Shown: positions 1-8,731 of the stretch, one piece after another | Numbering within the stretch: position 1 is the first letter of the stretch | Layout of the letters: each line of letters starts with the position of its first letter | Assembly: GCA_022865865.1 (NCBI GenBank) | Contig: JALHTN010000111.1 | Location: forward strand, 1 to 22,085 | Source: Anaerolineales bacterium | Lineage (GTDB): Bacteria > Chloroflexota > Anaerolineae > Anaerolineales > UBA4823 | Direction of reading: 5' to 3' | DNA length: 22,085 bases | Notes under the pieces: model-generated | Seen by the model: the letters and a program-made list of their open reading frames with translations, nothing else | The model's database searches: none | What the model was told of the DNA's origin: nothing | Translations under genes and position numbers: made by a program

Positions 1-38
1 GAAACCGACCCGCCAGAAGACCATTAGTAGGCGATCGC

Positions 39-1001
39 TCAGTCTGAGGTAGACGCGTAACCGCTCTGAGCAACGAGTTCCTGACCCGCAGGTGAGAGCA
101 GCCAATCTCGCAATCGCACGGCCAGGCTGGTGGGGGATGAACCCGCGCGCACCACAGCAAATACATCACTGGTAAAAGGGTAGCGCTTAGCTTGGATGGA
201 TTCCAGATTGGGTTGGACCCCGTCGACCGCGAGTAACTTTATATTCTCGTTGGGTGCCATGTTTTCTTCATAGTAGAAAACAGAATAACCGATGCCAAGC
301 GGATCTTCTGAGATGGCATAAAAGGGAGCTATCATCTTCAACAATACCAGCGAAGGGGCCGCGATCATGGGAGTTCCTTCCATCACCAAAGACTCCATCA
401 GCTGCTGGCTGCCGGATTGATCATTGCGCTGGTAAGGGTTGATTTGCGCAGCTGCACCCCCGACCTGCTCCCAATTGGTCAATTCTCCTGAATAGATACC
501 GCGAATCTCATCCACGGAGAGCCCATCAATGGGATTATCTTCATTGACCATGAATACAAAGGCATCTAAAGCAACTGGTTGGATGTCGAACGTTACTCCG
601 GAAATCTCAGCCAGCTCCATTTCTTCTGCTGATGGGGATCTGGCTACCAGGACTAAATCAGCTCTTCCGTCGATTAAATTGAGATACGCTGTGTGGGTGC
701 CTTGATGACCAAAACCCGGGAAATCACCTTGATAATCAGTCAGATCAGGCATTAAGTAGCGGTTGCCATCAATGAACTCAATCCACTCACAGCGGACTTC
801 CATCATTGCACAAATTATTGCGGCTCCCAGAGGCGCGGTAGATGTTGAACCATCGATGCGTGGGAAGCCATCACCAGCTGCCGACGGCAGCTCAACTGGT
901 ATTTGAGTTTCTCCCGAAACTGGAGTCTGTGTACAGGCACATATAGATAACACTGCCATTAGAAACACAATTGCTGCAGTCCAAGTAGATGGTTTATGCA
1001 T
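39..1001 (-). CDS. PstS-like phosphate/anion substrate-binding lipoprotein
   Basis: Predicted periplasmic or surface-anchored solute-binding protein of the PstS family (320 aa), which delivers an oxyanion, typically phosphate, to an ABC importer. The N-terminus has a basic start, a hydrophobic stretch at residues 9-20 and Cys at 21 and 23 (ICAC or LSIC), consistent with a lipoprotein signal peptide. DGSTSTAPL at 50-58 matches the first phosphate-binding loop of PstS. YSGELTNWEQVGG (170-182) and R192 followed by SGS (196-198) match the interdomain ligand loop. The ATG at 999-1001 is preceded on the minus strand by GGAGAG about 6 nt away. No pstCAB or phoU gene is in the window, so ligand and partner transporter are unproven. 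It could be a stand-alone sensory or scavenging binding protein. The family call is firm; phosphate specificity is inferred. Confidence 0.85.
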   Translation of the reverse strand: MHKPSTWTAAIVFLMAVLSICACTQTPVSGETQIPVELPSAAGDGFPRIDGSTSTAPLGAAIICAMMEVRCEWIEFIDGNRYLMPDLTDYQGDFPGFGHQGTHTAYLNLIDGRADLVLVARSPSAEEMELAEISGVTFDIQPVALDAFVFMVNEDNPIDGLSVDEIRGIYSGELTNWEQVGGAAAQINPYQRNDQSGSQQLMESLVMEGTPMIAAPSLVLLKMIAPFYAISEDPLGIGYSVFYYEENMAPNENIKLLAVDGVQPNLESIQAKRYPFTSDVFAVVRAGSSPTSLAVRLRDWLLSPAGQELVAQSGYASTSD

Positions 1002-1181
1002 ATCTCAACTCTCCATAACCAGTATGATCCTCAATCTGCTCATTAACGATCCTGGATTTGATATCTATTCCAAACCCAATTTCCGGCTACTACTATTTAT
1101 GCCAAACATCAACATTTTTATCTGTTGGTTAGAGAGCAAAATTATCGAAAAGCTGGAGCATCACAACCTCGGCGCATTCCA

Positions 1182-1190
1182 TGAGATAAT
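1182..1190 (+). promoter_or_regulatory. possible extended -10 promoter for the SDR gene
   Basis: TGAGATAAT reads as an extended -10 (TG, one base, then GATAAT, 5/6 match to TATAAT). It lies about 63 nt upstream of the SDR start, in the divergent gap with the PstS-like gene. No good -35 box is seen at 17 nt. This is a pattern call only. Confidence 0.3.
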
Positions 1191-1253
1191 ATGCGGGTTA
1201 AACTCATTTGAAATCAGTTTCGAAAATCACAGCAGCAGAAAAGGGAAGCTCAG

Positions 1254-2048
1254 ATGAAACACGTCGTGATCACAGGCAGCACACGCGGCATTGGTTTGGG
1301 TCTGGCAAAGGCATTTTTAGAGCTGGACTGTTCGGTCACAATTAGTGGACGCTCCCAGGGTGATGTTGATGGAGTCGTGGGTGATTTGGGCGCACAGCAC
1401 TCCGGGAACTATTTATTCGGATTGGCTTGCGACGTGCGCGATCCAGGTCAAGTGCAAGCCCTTTGGGACAAGTCTCAGGATCGCTTCCAGAAAATTGATA
1501 TCTGGATTAATAACGCCGGGTACAGCGGTCCCCAGTTAGCTGCCTGGATAATACCCCCTGAAAAAGCGAAAGAGATCATCGAAACCAACCTGCTGGGTGA
1601 GATTTACGGTTCCATGGTTGCTGTTCGTGAAATGATCGCGCAGAATCATGGAGCCATTTACAACATGGAAGGCATGGGCAGTGATGGACGCATGCACGAG
1701 GGATTGACCTATTACGGCACCTCCAACTCCGGACGGCACTACTTCAATCAGAGCTTGATTAAAGAGGCAAAAGACACTCGCCTGATTATCGGAACTCTTC
1801 GCCCGGGTATGGTGGTGACTGATCTGCTGACCAAGCAATACGAGGACCGTCCAGAGCAATGGGAGCGGGATAAACGCATCTTCAACATTTTAGCGGACCG
1901 GGTTGAAACGGTAGCCCCCTGGATGGCAGCTCGAATCCTGGAAAATGAGAAATACGGCGTGAGCATATCCTGGTCCTCCAGGTGGAAGATCATGGGACGC
2001 TTCCTGACCAGCCCCTTTATCAAGCGAGATGTCTTTGACAAATCCTAA
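1254..2048 (+). CDS. SDR-family protein resembling chlorophyll b reductase NYC1/NOL, catalytic Lys replaced
   Basis: Short-chain dehydrogenase/reductase-fold protein of 264 aa. The NAD(P)-binding TGSTRGIG is at residues 7-14 and NNAG follows in mid-domain. The second half resembles plant chlorophyll b reductases NYC1/NOL from memory: YNMEGMGSDGR, then YYGTSNSG, then RPGMVVTDLL, with a FNILADRVETVA segment like theirs. In classical SDRs the active site is YxxxK. Here Tyr154 is followed at the Lys position by Asn158, where NYC1/NOL have YGxTK. The cytoplasmic substrate is unknown and no chlorophyll genes are nearby, so the similarity should be read as subfamily only. ATG at 1254 follows a purine-rich GGGAAG. 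DDAH starts 58 nt downstream on the same strand, so the two may be cotranscribed. Family certain; activity doubtful. Confidence 0.85.
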   Translation: MKHVVITGSTRGIGLGLAKAFLELDCSVTISGRSQGDVDGVVGDLGAQHSGNYLFGLACDVRDPGQVQALWDKSQDRFQKIDIWINNAGYSGPQLAAWIIPPEKAKEIIETNLLGEIYGSMVAVREMIAQNHGAIYNMEGMGSDGRMHEGLTYYGTSNSGRHYFNQSLIKEAKDTRLIIGTLRPGMVVTDLLTKQYEDRPEQWERDKRIFNILADRVETVAPWMAARILENEKYGVSISWSSRWKIMGRFLTSPFIKRDVFDKS

Positions 2049-2106
2049 AATCACTCCTACCAGTAATTAGATCAATTACCCGCTCAGCATTAGTTTGGAG
2101 AAAAAC

Positions 2107-2880
2107 ATGCATTTCCAGCGAGCCATCGTGCGGACTCCAGGCACCAGCTTTGCAGAAGGAATTACCAGTGCAGAATTGGGAGCACCCAATCTGGTCCTGG
2201 CCCTGAAGCAGCACCAGGCTTACCGCGCAGCACTTGAAAACTGTGGGGTAGCCCTGATCGTTTTGGAACCTGATAAGCTGTTCCCGGATTCGACCTTTGT
2301 GGAGGATACTGCCGTACTCACCCGGCACAGCGCAATCCTCACCCATCCGGGTGCTTCCAGTCGGCGGGGAGAGGTGGTAGGTGTCGAGCCAATAATCGCC
2401 CAGCATTTTGAGCGATTATATTCAATCCAACCCCCAGGGACATTAGATGGTGGTGATATCTGCCAGGCCGACGATCATTTTTTCATCGGTATTTCTGAGC
2501 GTACAAATGCAGAGGGTGCCCAACAACTTGCTTCAATCTTAGCCCAGGATGGTTACAGTTCAAGTTTCGTAGATCTGCGCGGGCATGAAGGATTGCTGCA
2601 TCTAAAAAGTGGTATCGCTTATCTTGGCGACCAGCGATTGGTTCTCATCAAAGGTCTTGAAGACCTGACCAGCTTCGAAGGTTATGAAATTATCGCTGTC
2701 GATGAGGATGAAAGCTACGCGGCCAATTGTGTGCGCGTGAACGACTTTGTATTGGTAGCAGCTGGTTATCCGAAATTCTCAACCAACTTGGCCAACATGG
2801 GCTACCAGATCATGCCTCTTGAGGTATCGGAATTCCAGAAAATGGATGGCGGTTTGAGCTGCCTTTCACTCCGTTTTTAG
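2107..2880 (+). CDS. dimethylarginine dimethylaminohydrolase-type amidinotransferase-fold hydrolase
   Basis: Predicted cytoplasmic enzyme of the DDAH/arginine deiminase superfamily (257 aa). It probably hydrolyses N-omega-methylated arginine to citrulline and a methylamine. The fold's landmarks are in order: AIVRTPG near the N-terminus, FPDSTFVEDTAV, LDGGD, GLLHLKSG with His165, and C-terminal GGLSCLSLRF with the nucleophile Cys252. The His and Cys lie 87 residues apart, as in the Pseudomonas enzyme (His162/Cys249), and the length matches that family. An in-frame TTG lies at 2095, but ATG at 2107 is preferred because GGAG at 2097-2100 stands at the right distance. A related substrate such as free arginine or another guanidino compound cannot be excluded from sequence alone. 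Its 58-nt spacing from the SDR suggests a shared transcript. Confidence 0.88.
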   Translation: MHFQRAIVRTPGTSFAEGITSAELGAPNLVLALKQHQAYRAALENCGVALIVLEPDKLFPDSTFVEDTAVLTRHSAILTHPGASSRRGEVVGVEPIIAQHFERLYSIQPPGTLDGGDICQADDHFFIGISERTNAEGAQQLASILAQDGYSSSFVDLRGHEGLLHLKSGIAYLGDQRLVLIKGLEDLTSFEGYEIIAVDEDESYAANCVRVNDFVLVAAGYPKFSTNLANMGYQIMPLEVSEFQKMDGGLSCLSLRF

Positions 2881-3071
2881 AACGGGGTAACATCGCAATA
2901 CGCCTCTCGAAAACCGCAGTTTCAATTGCAGGTGGAAGTAAGAACCGGATTGCGAGCAGGGTAGATAACTTATGGGTTCGCTCAAATAATAGGTTGCGCG
3001 AACAGTTCAAGTTCCCCAATATTTTCTTGGAATATTAAGAATTTGCTGTTCGAGGTGGTATTTCTGGTTGG

Positions 3072-3908
3072 CTACTCGTTGAATGAAAAGGTTGATTCCG
3101 AGTAAAAACGGATCGCGTTGGCAGCCATGCGCTCCATCCACCAATCCTGGAGCCATTTCTCTTTACGCTCCAACGGCCAATCAGTTTCCAAAACATCCAT
3201 AGGAATATTGATGTTCAAAGCCCGGTGGGGAATAATATGGCGGGTGATACCGGTAGGAATCTTCTCCCCGCTCTGTGCAGCGTGGATGATATCATCCGGG
3301 GTTAAACGGGGGAAAATAACCAGCGCAGTGATATCCGGGTAATAAGGTTTCTGTATCTCCCAGATATCGTTAGAGGCGCGATAGATATTCGCCTTGCCTT
3401 TGTAAGCGCGTACCAGGCCATTGAGCAAGGTGGTGTCATGCTTGAGAGTCGTGGATGTGTTGCTGACCATCCGCACCCCATTGGCGCTGATGATATAGGC
3501 AGCGGCTTGGTGAGTTGCCAAGGCCAATCGCGCTTCATCTAAACTGCAGCCCTGCAAATGCAATCCAGTTACTACGGTTAATGCGTTCTCAAAATCAGTG
3601 ATATCCATCCCTGCTACCACGTGGTACCAGGTATCTAATTCAACTCCTGAATCCTGGTAGCTGACCAGCTGGGCAATGATGTGAGGTATGCCCAGATTTA
3701 TGAACGACAGGGCGCGATTGGCGCCATCCAGCACCACATATTTTTCGCTGTCCGGGATGGGAGCGACAACGGGAGGATTCTTGAGAATCCCCTCTGCCCG
3801 TAAGCGCTGGCTGAGCCGGTCTACACGCCGGGGATCGCAATCCTCATGTGGTACCAGCGCAGCAGCTGGCAGTATGCGTAAATTTGGGAGAACGGTACTG
3901 TATCTCAT
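3072..3908 (-). CDS. ParB-fold protein resembling free L-serine kinases (SerK/SbnI)
   Basis: A 278-aa protein with an N-terminal ParB/sulfiredoxin-like domain (about residues 10-90) and an unassigned C-terminal part. The segment LVPHEDCDPRR, then NPPVV, then YVVLDGANRALSFINLG is closer to the ADP/ATP-dependent serine kinases SerK (archaeal) and SbnI (staphylococcal) than to chromosomal ParB. Glu22 and Asp61 sit where those enzymes have catalytic acidic residues (recalled from the published kinases, not aligned here). There is no helix-turn-helix typical of ParB and no parS or parA nearby, which argues against partitioning. ATG at 3906-3908 is preceded by AAAGG on the minus strand. Product O-phosphoserine would feed cysteine or siderophore synthesis, but no such gene is adjacent. 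The alternative is a ParB-like nuclease or regulator. Confidence 0.7.
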   Translation of the reverse strand: MRYSTVLPNLRILPAAALVPHEDCDPRRVDRLSQRLRAEGILKNPPVVAPIPDSEKYVVLDGANRALSFINLGIPHIIAQLVSYQDSGVELDTWYHVVAGMDITDFENALTVVTGLHLQGCSLDEARLALATHQAAAYIISANGVRMVSNTSTTLKHDTTLLNGLVRAYKGKANIYRASNDIWEIQKPYYPDITALVIFPRLTPDDIIHAAQSGEKIPTGITRHIIPHRALNINIPMDVLETDWPLERKEKWLQDWWMERMAANAIRFYSESTFSFNE

Positions 3909-4080
3909 TGCCTGCCTTTTTCGAACTTGGCAAAAAGTTTACCACACTCAGAGATTCGAAATGGAAACTGTTCTGTCAATCCCAAGTACTTTGTGATGTG
4001 CGCAGCTAATTAAGTTGGGAAAGGTGTTAGGAATTTGATAACACGAAGCAGGAGTTAATGAACCGCTAGGAAGAAATTCC

Positions 4081-6879
4081 TCATCCCTTGATGAAGCGGT
4101 TCAATAAGGGCTTGCTTGCTTCCGCGGCCACTGCTGGGATAAAAATTAAGGGGAGAATGTACTGCCACTGCGCCCAGGTCAAAGCGGCTGTATCGAAAAT
4201 TGGCTGTAAAAACGGTACATATACCACCACAAGCAGCAAAGCAAAGGAGGTCAAGACGGCATAATTCATCAAGCGATTGCTGAACGGACCGATCTTAATC
4301 AGCGGATAACGCTCTGACCGGGCTGTAAAAGCTCTGAGCAGCTCCGAGAAAGAAATGGTAACAAATGCCATCGTACTGGGTATCAGAGGGTTCTCTGAGA
4401 AAAGCTGCAAGCCGATCAGGTAGGCAGTCAGTGTCACGAAGGTGATAGCGATGGTTTGAATCCCAATACCAGCTGTCATAAAACGGTTGATGATCGGTTC
4501 AGATGGCGGACGGGGCTGCTGATCCATGATATCTGGATCACCTTTCTCGGTACCCAGGGCTAAAGCCGGGGCGCCATCAGTGATCAGGTTCAACCACAAA
4601 AGCTGGATCACAGTCAGAGGCGAGCCCTGGGTGAACATGATGCCCAAAAAGATTGTGGCGATCTCGGCGACATTGCAGGAGAGCAGGTAGTAGACGAATT
4701 TGCGAATGTTGCTGTAAATGACGCGCCCTTGTTCGACTGCAGAGATAATGCTGGCATAGTTATCATCTGTCAAAACCATATCAGCGCTCTCTTTGGCGAC
4801 ATCAGTGCCGGTGATCCCCATCGCGACACCAATATTTGCCCGTTTGATGGCTGGAGCGTCATTGACCCCATCCCCAGTCATGGCGACGACCTCATTTCTA
4901 GCCCTTAAAGCTTCGACGATTCGCAGTTTGTGTTCCGGAGATACCCTGGCAAATACATCTGTGAATGCAACCTGGCGTTCCAGCTCTCCATCATCCAATA
5001 GATCCATTTGGTGTCCTGTCAGGATCTGGTGCCCGGGTTCGAGCAGATTGATTGATTCTGCCACCGCGCGAGCTGTATTCGGGTAATCGCCTGTGATCAT
5101 CACCGTCCGGATACCTGCCTTGCGTCCAATTTCTAAAGCCTGGGCCACCTCTTCCCTGGGGGGATCGATCATGCCGATCAAACCTGCAAATACCAAATCG
5201 TTTTCCAGTTCCTCCAGGTTCAATTCCTCTGGAATTCCCTGGACCACCCGGTATGCCATCCCCAGGACACGCAGCGCTTGCTGGGTCATTTGATCGTTGG
5301 CATTGAAGATCTTCTCACGTTCTACATCATTCAAGGGTGAGGTTGAATCATCCATCCTTTCAATCTGGGTGCAGTAATTCAAAACCAGGTCAGGAGCTCC
5401 TTTGACCGTGACTACATACCATTCTTTTACCTTGGTATCATAGAAAGGTGAGATATCCTCAGGCCGAGGGTCATGCACGCGATGCATGGTCAGCATTCTT
5501 TTCCTGGTTGAATCAAACGGGATTTCCTGCACACGCGGATAAGCCTGATTGAGCTCTTCAGTCCAGGCATTCGCTTTGGCGGCAGCTACGATCAAAGCTC
5601 CTTCCGTGGGATCACCAGCCACCCGATAATTAGGCAGTTCGTCGCCAGGATCACCCAAATCCAGATCGGCATTATTATTTAATGCTGCAACCCATAAAGC
5701 AGTAGAAGCCCCTGGGTAATCTGCCAGGTCAATCCTTTCTTTATCAATTTGAAATTCCCCTACCGGTTTGTAGCCTCGTCCAGAAATATCTATTAATTGC
5801 CCATCCACCCATAGTTGGGTGACGGTCATCTGGTTTTGAGTGAGGGTGCCAGTTTTATCTGAGCAGATCGTGGTTGCTGAACCAAGGGTTTCGACTGACG
5901 AAAGTCGCCGGATGAGAGAATTGCGTTTGATCATCTCACGCATTCCCAAAGCTAAACTGATGGTAACCACAGCCGGTAATCCCTCGGGAACGGCAGCGAT
6001 TGCCAAGCTAACTGCGATGAGAAACATTTCCAGGGGATCGAAGCCGCGCAACCAACCGACGAGAAAAACCGCCGCACAAATCGCTATCGCAGCCCAACCG
6101 AGGGTTTTCCCGACCGCATCCAACCTGCGCTGCAATGGGGTCGGTTCGTGCTCAACCATTTGGAGCATGGTCGCGATCAAACCGATCTGGGTCAGCATGC
6201 CGGTGCTTACCACAACACCTTTCCCACGGCCATAATTAATCATCGTACCCATGAAAGCGGTGTTTTTGCGATCCCCAAGGGGGATATTGGCTTCCAGGCG
6301 TACTCCGACATTCTTCTGCACCGGCACCGACTCACCTGTCAGTGCCGCTTCGTCAACCCGAAGATTGACAGCTTCAATCAAGCGAATATCGGCTGGTACA
6401 TAATTCCCCGCCTCCAGAAGCACCAAATCACCAGGGACCAGCTGCTGAGATGGGAAAATTTGCCGGGAACCATCGCGGATCACCTCTGCATCAGGAGAGG
6501 CTAATTTGCGCAAAGCAGCTAATTCATGAGCTGCTCTGCGCTCCTGGATAACGCCTAAAGCAGCATTTAGAATCACGATGGCAAAGATTGCAGCCGCCTC
6601 TATATAGTCACCAAGCAAGGCGGAGATGACTGCTGCCACAATCAGCAGGATGACGACAAAGTTGTTGAACTGCTCACCCAGCATTTGCCAAAATGAGATC
6701 GGTGGCGCTTCTTCAAGCTCGTTTGGTCCATATTTAGCCAGGCGTTTTTCAGCCTCAGCGCTGGATAATCCGCTTTCGGCGAAAGTTGCAAATCGAGCAA
6801 GTACCTCTTCGGGCTCGACCGCGTGCCAGGAATCCCCCTCAATTTTTTCAGTCGTTTTGTCAGTTATTGTGTTTTCCAT
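4081..6879 (-). CDS. Ca2+-transporting P-type ATPase (type IIA, SERCA/PMR1-like)
   Basis: Membrane pump that exports Ca2+ using ATP. From the preferred start it is 932 aa. Landmarks: an N-terminal cation-ATPase domain with GLSSAEAEKRLAKYGPNEL, actuator TGES (181-184), PEGLP in M4 with Glu299, phosphorylation Asp341 in SDKTGTLT, nucleotide-domain KGAPD, hinge TGDGVNDAP around 668-676, CNVAEI in M5 (Asn736, Glu739) and NLITDG in M6 (Asn764, Thr767, Asp768). M5 and M6 ligands sit at a constant offset of 32 from SERCA Asn768, Glu771, Asn796, Thr799 and Asp800, which supports Ca2+ over Na+/K+. An upstream in-frame ATG at 6916-6918 would add 13 residues. I prefer 6877-6879 because GAGAA precedes it and the longer form has no clear ribosome site. 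It is divergent from icd. Ion specificity is inferred. Confidence 0.93.
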   Translation of the reverse strand: MENTITDKTTEKIEGDSWHAVEPEEVLARFATFAESGLSSAEAEKRLAKYGPNELEEAPPISFWQMLGEQFNNFVVILLIVAAVISALLGDYIEAAAIFAIVILNAALGVIQERRAAHELAALRKLASPDAEVIRDGSRQIFPSQQLVPGDLVLLEAGNYVPADIRLIEAVNLRVDEAALTGESVPVQKNVGVRLEANIPLGDRKNTAFMGTMINYGRGKGVVVSTGMLTQIGLIATMLQMVEHEPTPLQRRLDAVGKTLGWAAIAICAAVFLVGWLRGFDPLEMFLIAVSLAIAAVPEGLPAVVTISLALGMREMIKRNSLIRRLSSVETLGSATTICSDKTGTLTQNQMTVTQLWVDGQLIDISGRGYKPVGEFQIDKERIDLADYPGASTALWVAALNNNADLDLGDPGDELPNYRVAGDPTEGALIVAAAKANAWTEELNQAYPRVQEIPFDSTRKRMLTMHRVHDPRPEDISPFYDTKVKEWYVVTVKGAPDLVLNYCTQIERMDDSTSPLNDVEREKIFNANDQMTQQALRVLGMAYRVVQGIPEELNLEELENDLVFAGLIGMIDPPREEVAQALEIGRKAGIRTVMITGDYPNTARAVAESINLLEPGHQILTGHQMDLLDDGELERQVAFTDVFARVSPEHKLRIVEALRARNEVVAMTGDGVNDAPAIKRANIGVAMGITGTDVAKESADMVLTDDNYASIISAVEQGRVIYSNIRKFVYYLLSCNVAEIATIFLGIMFTQGSPLTVIQLLWLNLITDGAPALALGTEKGDPDIMDQQPRPPSEPIINRFMTAGIGIQTIAITFVTLTAYLIGLQLFSENPLIPSTMAFVTISFSELLRAFTARSERYPLIKIGPFSNRLMNYAVLTSFALLLVVVYVPFLQPIFDTAALTWAQWQYILPLIFIPAVAAEASKPLLNRFIKG

Positions 6880-7104
6880 GAGGTTCTCAAAAACCGGCTT
6901 TTTCTCCGGGAACAACATCCAGTTTTTCTTTATTCATCGCGTTTCCGCACCATTGTACTCGAAATTGAGATGATGTAATTTTCCGTATTGATTATATAAA
7001 TCATGATTCCCTTCACAAAAAGTAGGAATACATGCTTACTTGCGTGCAATGGAGGTCAATAAAGATGGAAATAACGGGAAACAATGTGCCCATCCTTGCC
7101 ATCA

Positions 7105-7113
7105 TGCTATAAT
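7105..7113 (+). promoter_or_regulatory. extended -10 promoter of icd
   Basis: TGCTATAAT is a perfect -10 (TATAAT, 7108-7113) with the TG extension. It lies about 40 nt before the icd ATG, so the leader would be about 33 nt. No convincing -35 is seen, which is normal for extended -10 promoters. The same ATGCTATAAT string precedes the tRNA-Arg at 17601-17610. Confidence 0.65.
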
Positions 7114-7153
7114 CCCTTCTCGATAATCCAAACCAGTAAGGAGTCAAGATTTT

Positions 7154-8473
7154 ATGGCAAGCACGATTACTGCCCCGCATGGGGGTCAAAAGATAAAGAT
7201 CGAAAACGGGAAACTTCAAGTACCGGATAACGCTGTCATTCCATTCGTGGAAGGAGATGGTACCGGACGAGATATCTGGCGCGCTTCCAAGCGTGTTTTT
7301 GATGCTGCAGTGGAGAAAGCCTACCAGGGAAACCGGAAGATCGCCTGGATGGAAGTTTTTGCCGGACAAAAAGCTTTCGATAAATACGGGTCCTGGCTGC
7401 CGGAAGAGACCATCGATGTCTTCCAGGAGTACCTGGTCGGAATTAAGGGTCCTTTGACCACCCCGATTGGTGGGGGTATTCGTTCACTCAATGTCGCCCT
7501 GCGCAAAGCGCTTGATTTATACGTCTGCCAGCGCCCGGTGCGCTATTATTCCGGAGTTCCCTCCCCCGTCAAACACCCTGAGTATGTGGATATGGTGGTG
7601 TTCCGGGAAAACACCGAGGACATTTACACCGGGATTGAATTCGAACATGGAACCGAGGGAAATGAAAAATTCAAGCAGCTCTTAAAGGATAATTTCCCGG
7701 ATGATTACGATAAGATACGCTTCCCTGATACGTCCGGCTTCGGCATAAAGCCGGTGTCGCAGGAAGGAACCTACCGCTTGGTTCGCGCAGCGATTCGCTA
7801 CGCGCTGGAGAATAATCGCCGCGGAGTTTCTTTGGTCCACAAAGGTAATATCATGAAATACACCGAGGGATCATTCCGCGGCTGGGGTTACGAAGTCGCT
7901 GAGCAGGAATTTGGGGATCAGGTATATACCTGGAATCAATGGAATCAAACCGTGGAACGTAAGGGTGAGGCAGCAGCCAATCTCGAACAAGAGCAAGCGC
8001 TCAAAAATGGGAATTTGCTGATTAAAGACGTCATCGCGGATATCGTATTCCAGCAAACCATCACCAGGGCACGTGAATTCGATATCATCGCCACGATGAA
8101 CCTGAATGGCGATTATCTTTCGGACGCCTTAGCAGCCCAGGTCGGGGGGATTGGTATTGCTCCTGGAGGGAACATCAACTACGACACGGGGCATGCTATA
8201 TTTGAGGCTACCCACGGTACAGCTCCTAAATACGCTGATAAGGACATGGTTAATCCGGGATCTGTGGTGCTGTCGGGTGAAATGATGTTCAGATATATGG
8301 GCTGGCATGAAGTAGCAGATTTGATCGTCAAAGGCATTGAGGGCGCCATCGCCGCCAAAACGGTTACCTATGATTTCCACCGCCTGATGGATGGCGCAAA
8401 ATTGCTCAAAACTTCCGAATTTGGTTCGGCTGTCATCCAGCATATGGATGATCAAGCGAACGTTCCAAGATAA
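7154..8473 (+). CDS. icd: NADP-dependent isocitrate dehydrogenase
   Basis: TCA-cycle enzyme that oxidatively decarboxylates isocitrate to 2-oxoglutarate with NADP+. It is a cytoplasmic homodimer in the E. coli family. The 439-aa protein is slightly longer than E. coli Icd (416). It has GDGTGRD at 34-40 and the substrate loop [12 protein letters not shown] with Ser111, Asn113 and Arg117, equivalent to E. coli Ser113, Asn115 and Arg119. HGTAPKY with Lys359/Tyr360 and the later [10 protein letters not shown] retain the Lys, Tyr and Arg that read the 2'-phosphate of NADP. Ser111 is the residue AceK phosphorylates in E. coli, but no aceK is visible here. ATG at 7154 follows AAGGAG at 7138-7143. 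The gene appears monocistronic: promoter at 7105-7113 and hairpin terminator at 8481. It supplies 2-oxoglutarate upstream of the sdh operon. Confidence 0.97.
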   Translation: MASTITAPHGGQKIKIENGKLQVPDNAVIPFVEGDGTGRDIWRASKRVFDAAVEKAYQGNRKIAWMEVFAGQKAFDKYGSWLPEETIDVFQEYLVGIKGPLTTPIGGGIRSLNVALRKALDLYVCQRPVRYYSGVPSPVKHPEYVDMVVFRENTEDIYTGIEFEHGTEGNEKFKQLLKDNFPDDYDKIRFPDTSGFGIKPVSQEGTYRLVRAAIRYALENNRRGVSLVHKGNIMKYTEGSFRGWGYEVAEQEFGDQVYTWNQWNQTVERKGEAAANLEQEQALKNGNLLIKDVIADIVFQQTITRAREFDIIATMNLNGDYLSDALAAQVGGIGIAPGGNINYDTGHAIFEATHGTAPKYADKDMVNPGSVVLSGEMMFRYMGWHEVADLIVKGIEGAIAAKTVTYDFHRLMDGAKLLKTSEFGSAVIQHMDDQANVPR

Positions 8474-8480
8474 TCCGAGA

Positions 8481-8508
8481 GCAGCTATCGAAAATAGCTG
8501 CCCTTTAT
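8481..8508 (+). terminator. hairpin terminator after icd
   Basis: GCAGCTAT (8481-8488) and ATAGCTGC (8494-8501) form a perfect 8-bp stem with loop CGAAA, followed by CCTTTATAAA. It begins 8 nt after the icd stop codon. The T tract is short but the position is typical. Confidence 0.7.
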
Positions 8509-8731
8509 AAATTAATGTTCGGCTGAATAATGCTCACATGCAAATAACAGATTATATTCACTGCAGGGAAACTCCCTTGAGCACTGCTTACCTAGCGAAA
8601 AGAATGGAGAAAGATACCGGTCGCTTAAACAAACAATCCGTTAGATGGCATCAGATCCCTCGATATTTCGTTTCACTTATGGTTTAATTATATTATCATC
8701 CCATCATCATTGTTCATTCGGAGAGATCGCC

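Noticed and set aside
1024..1257. 77-codon plus-strand frame ending in an ATGA overlap with the SDR start
   Set aside because: No ribosome site before its ATG and the composition does not look like protein. It spans the divergent promoter region, so the overlap is probably chance.
2095..2106. TTG start extending the DDAH by four residues
   Set aside because: The TTG overlaps the GGAG that serves the ATG at 2107, and the extension is not part of the conserved N-terminus.
3072..3908. Chromosome partition protein ParB and nearby origin
   Set aside because: No parA, no parS-like 16-bp palindrome, no dnaA boxes, and no helix-turn-helix domain in the protein.
6880..6918. Longer start for the Ca2+ ATPase
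   Set aside because: No convincing ribosome site before ATG at 6916-6918. It remains possible, but the shorter start at 6877-6879 is better supported.
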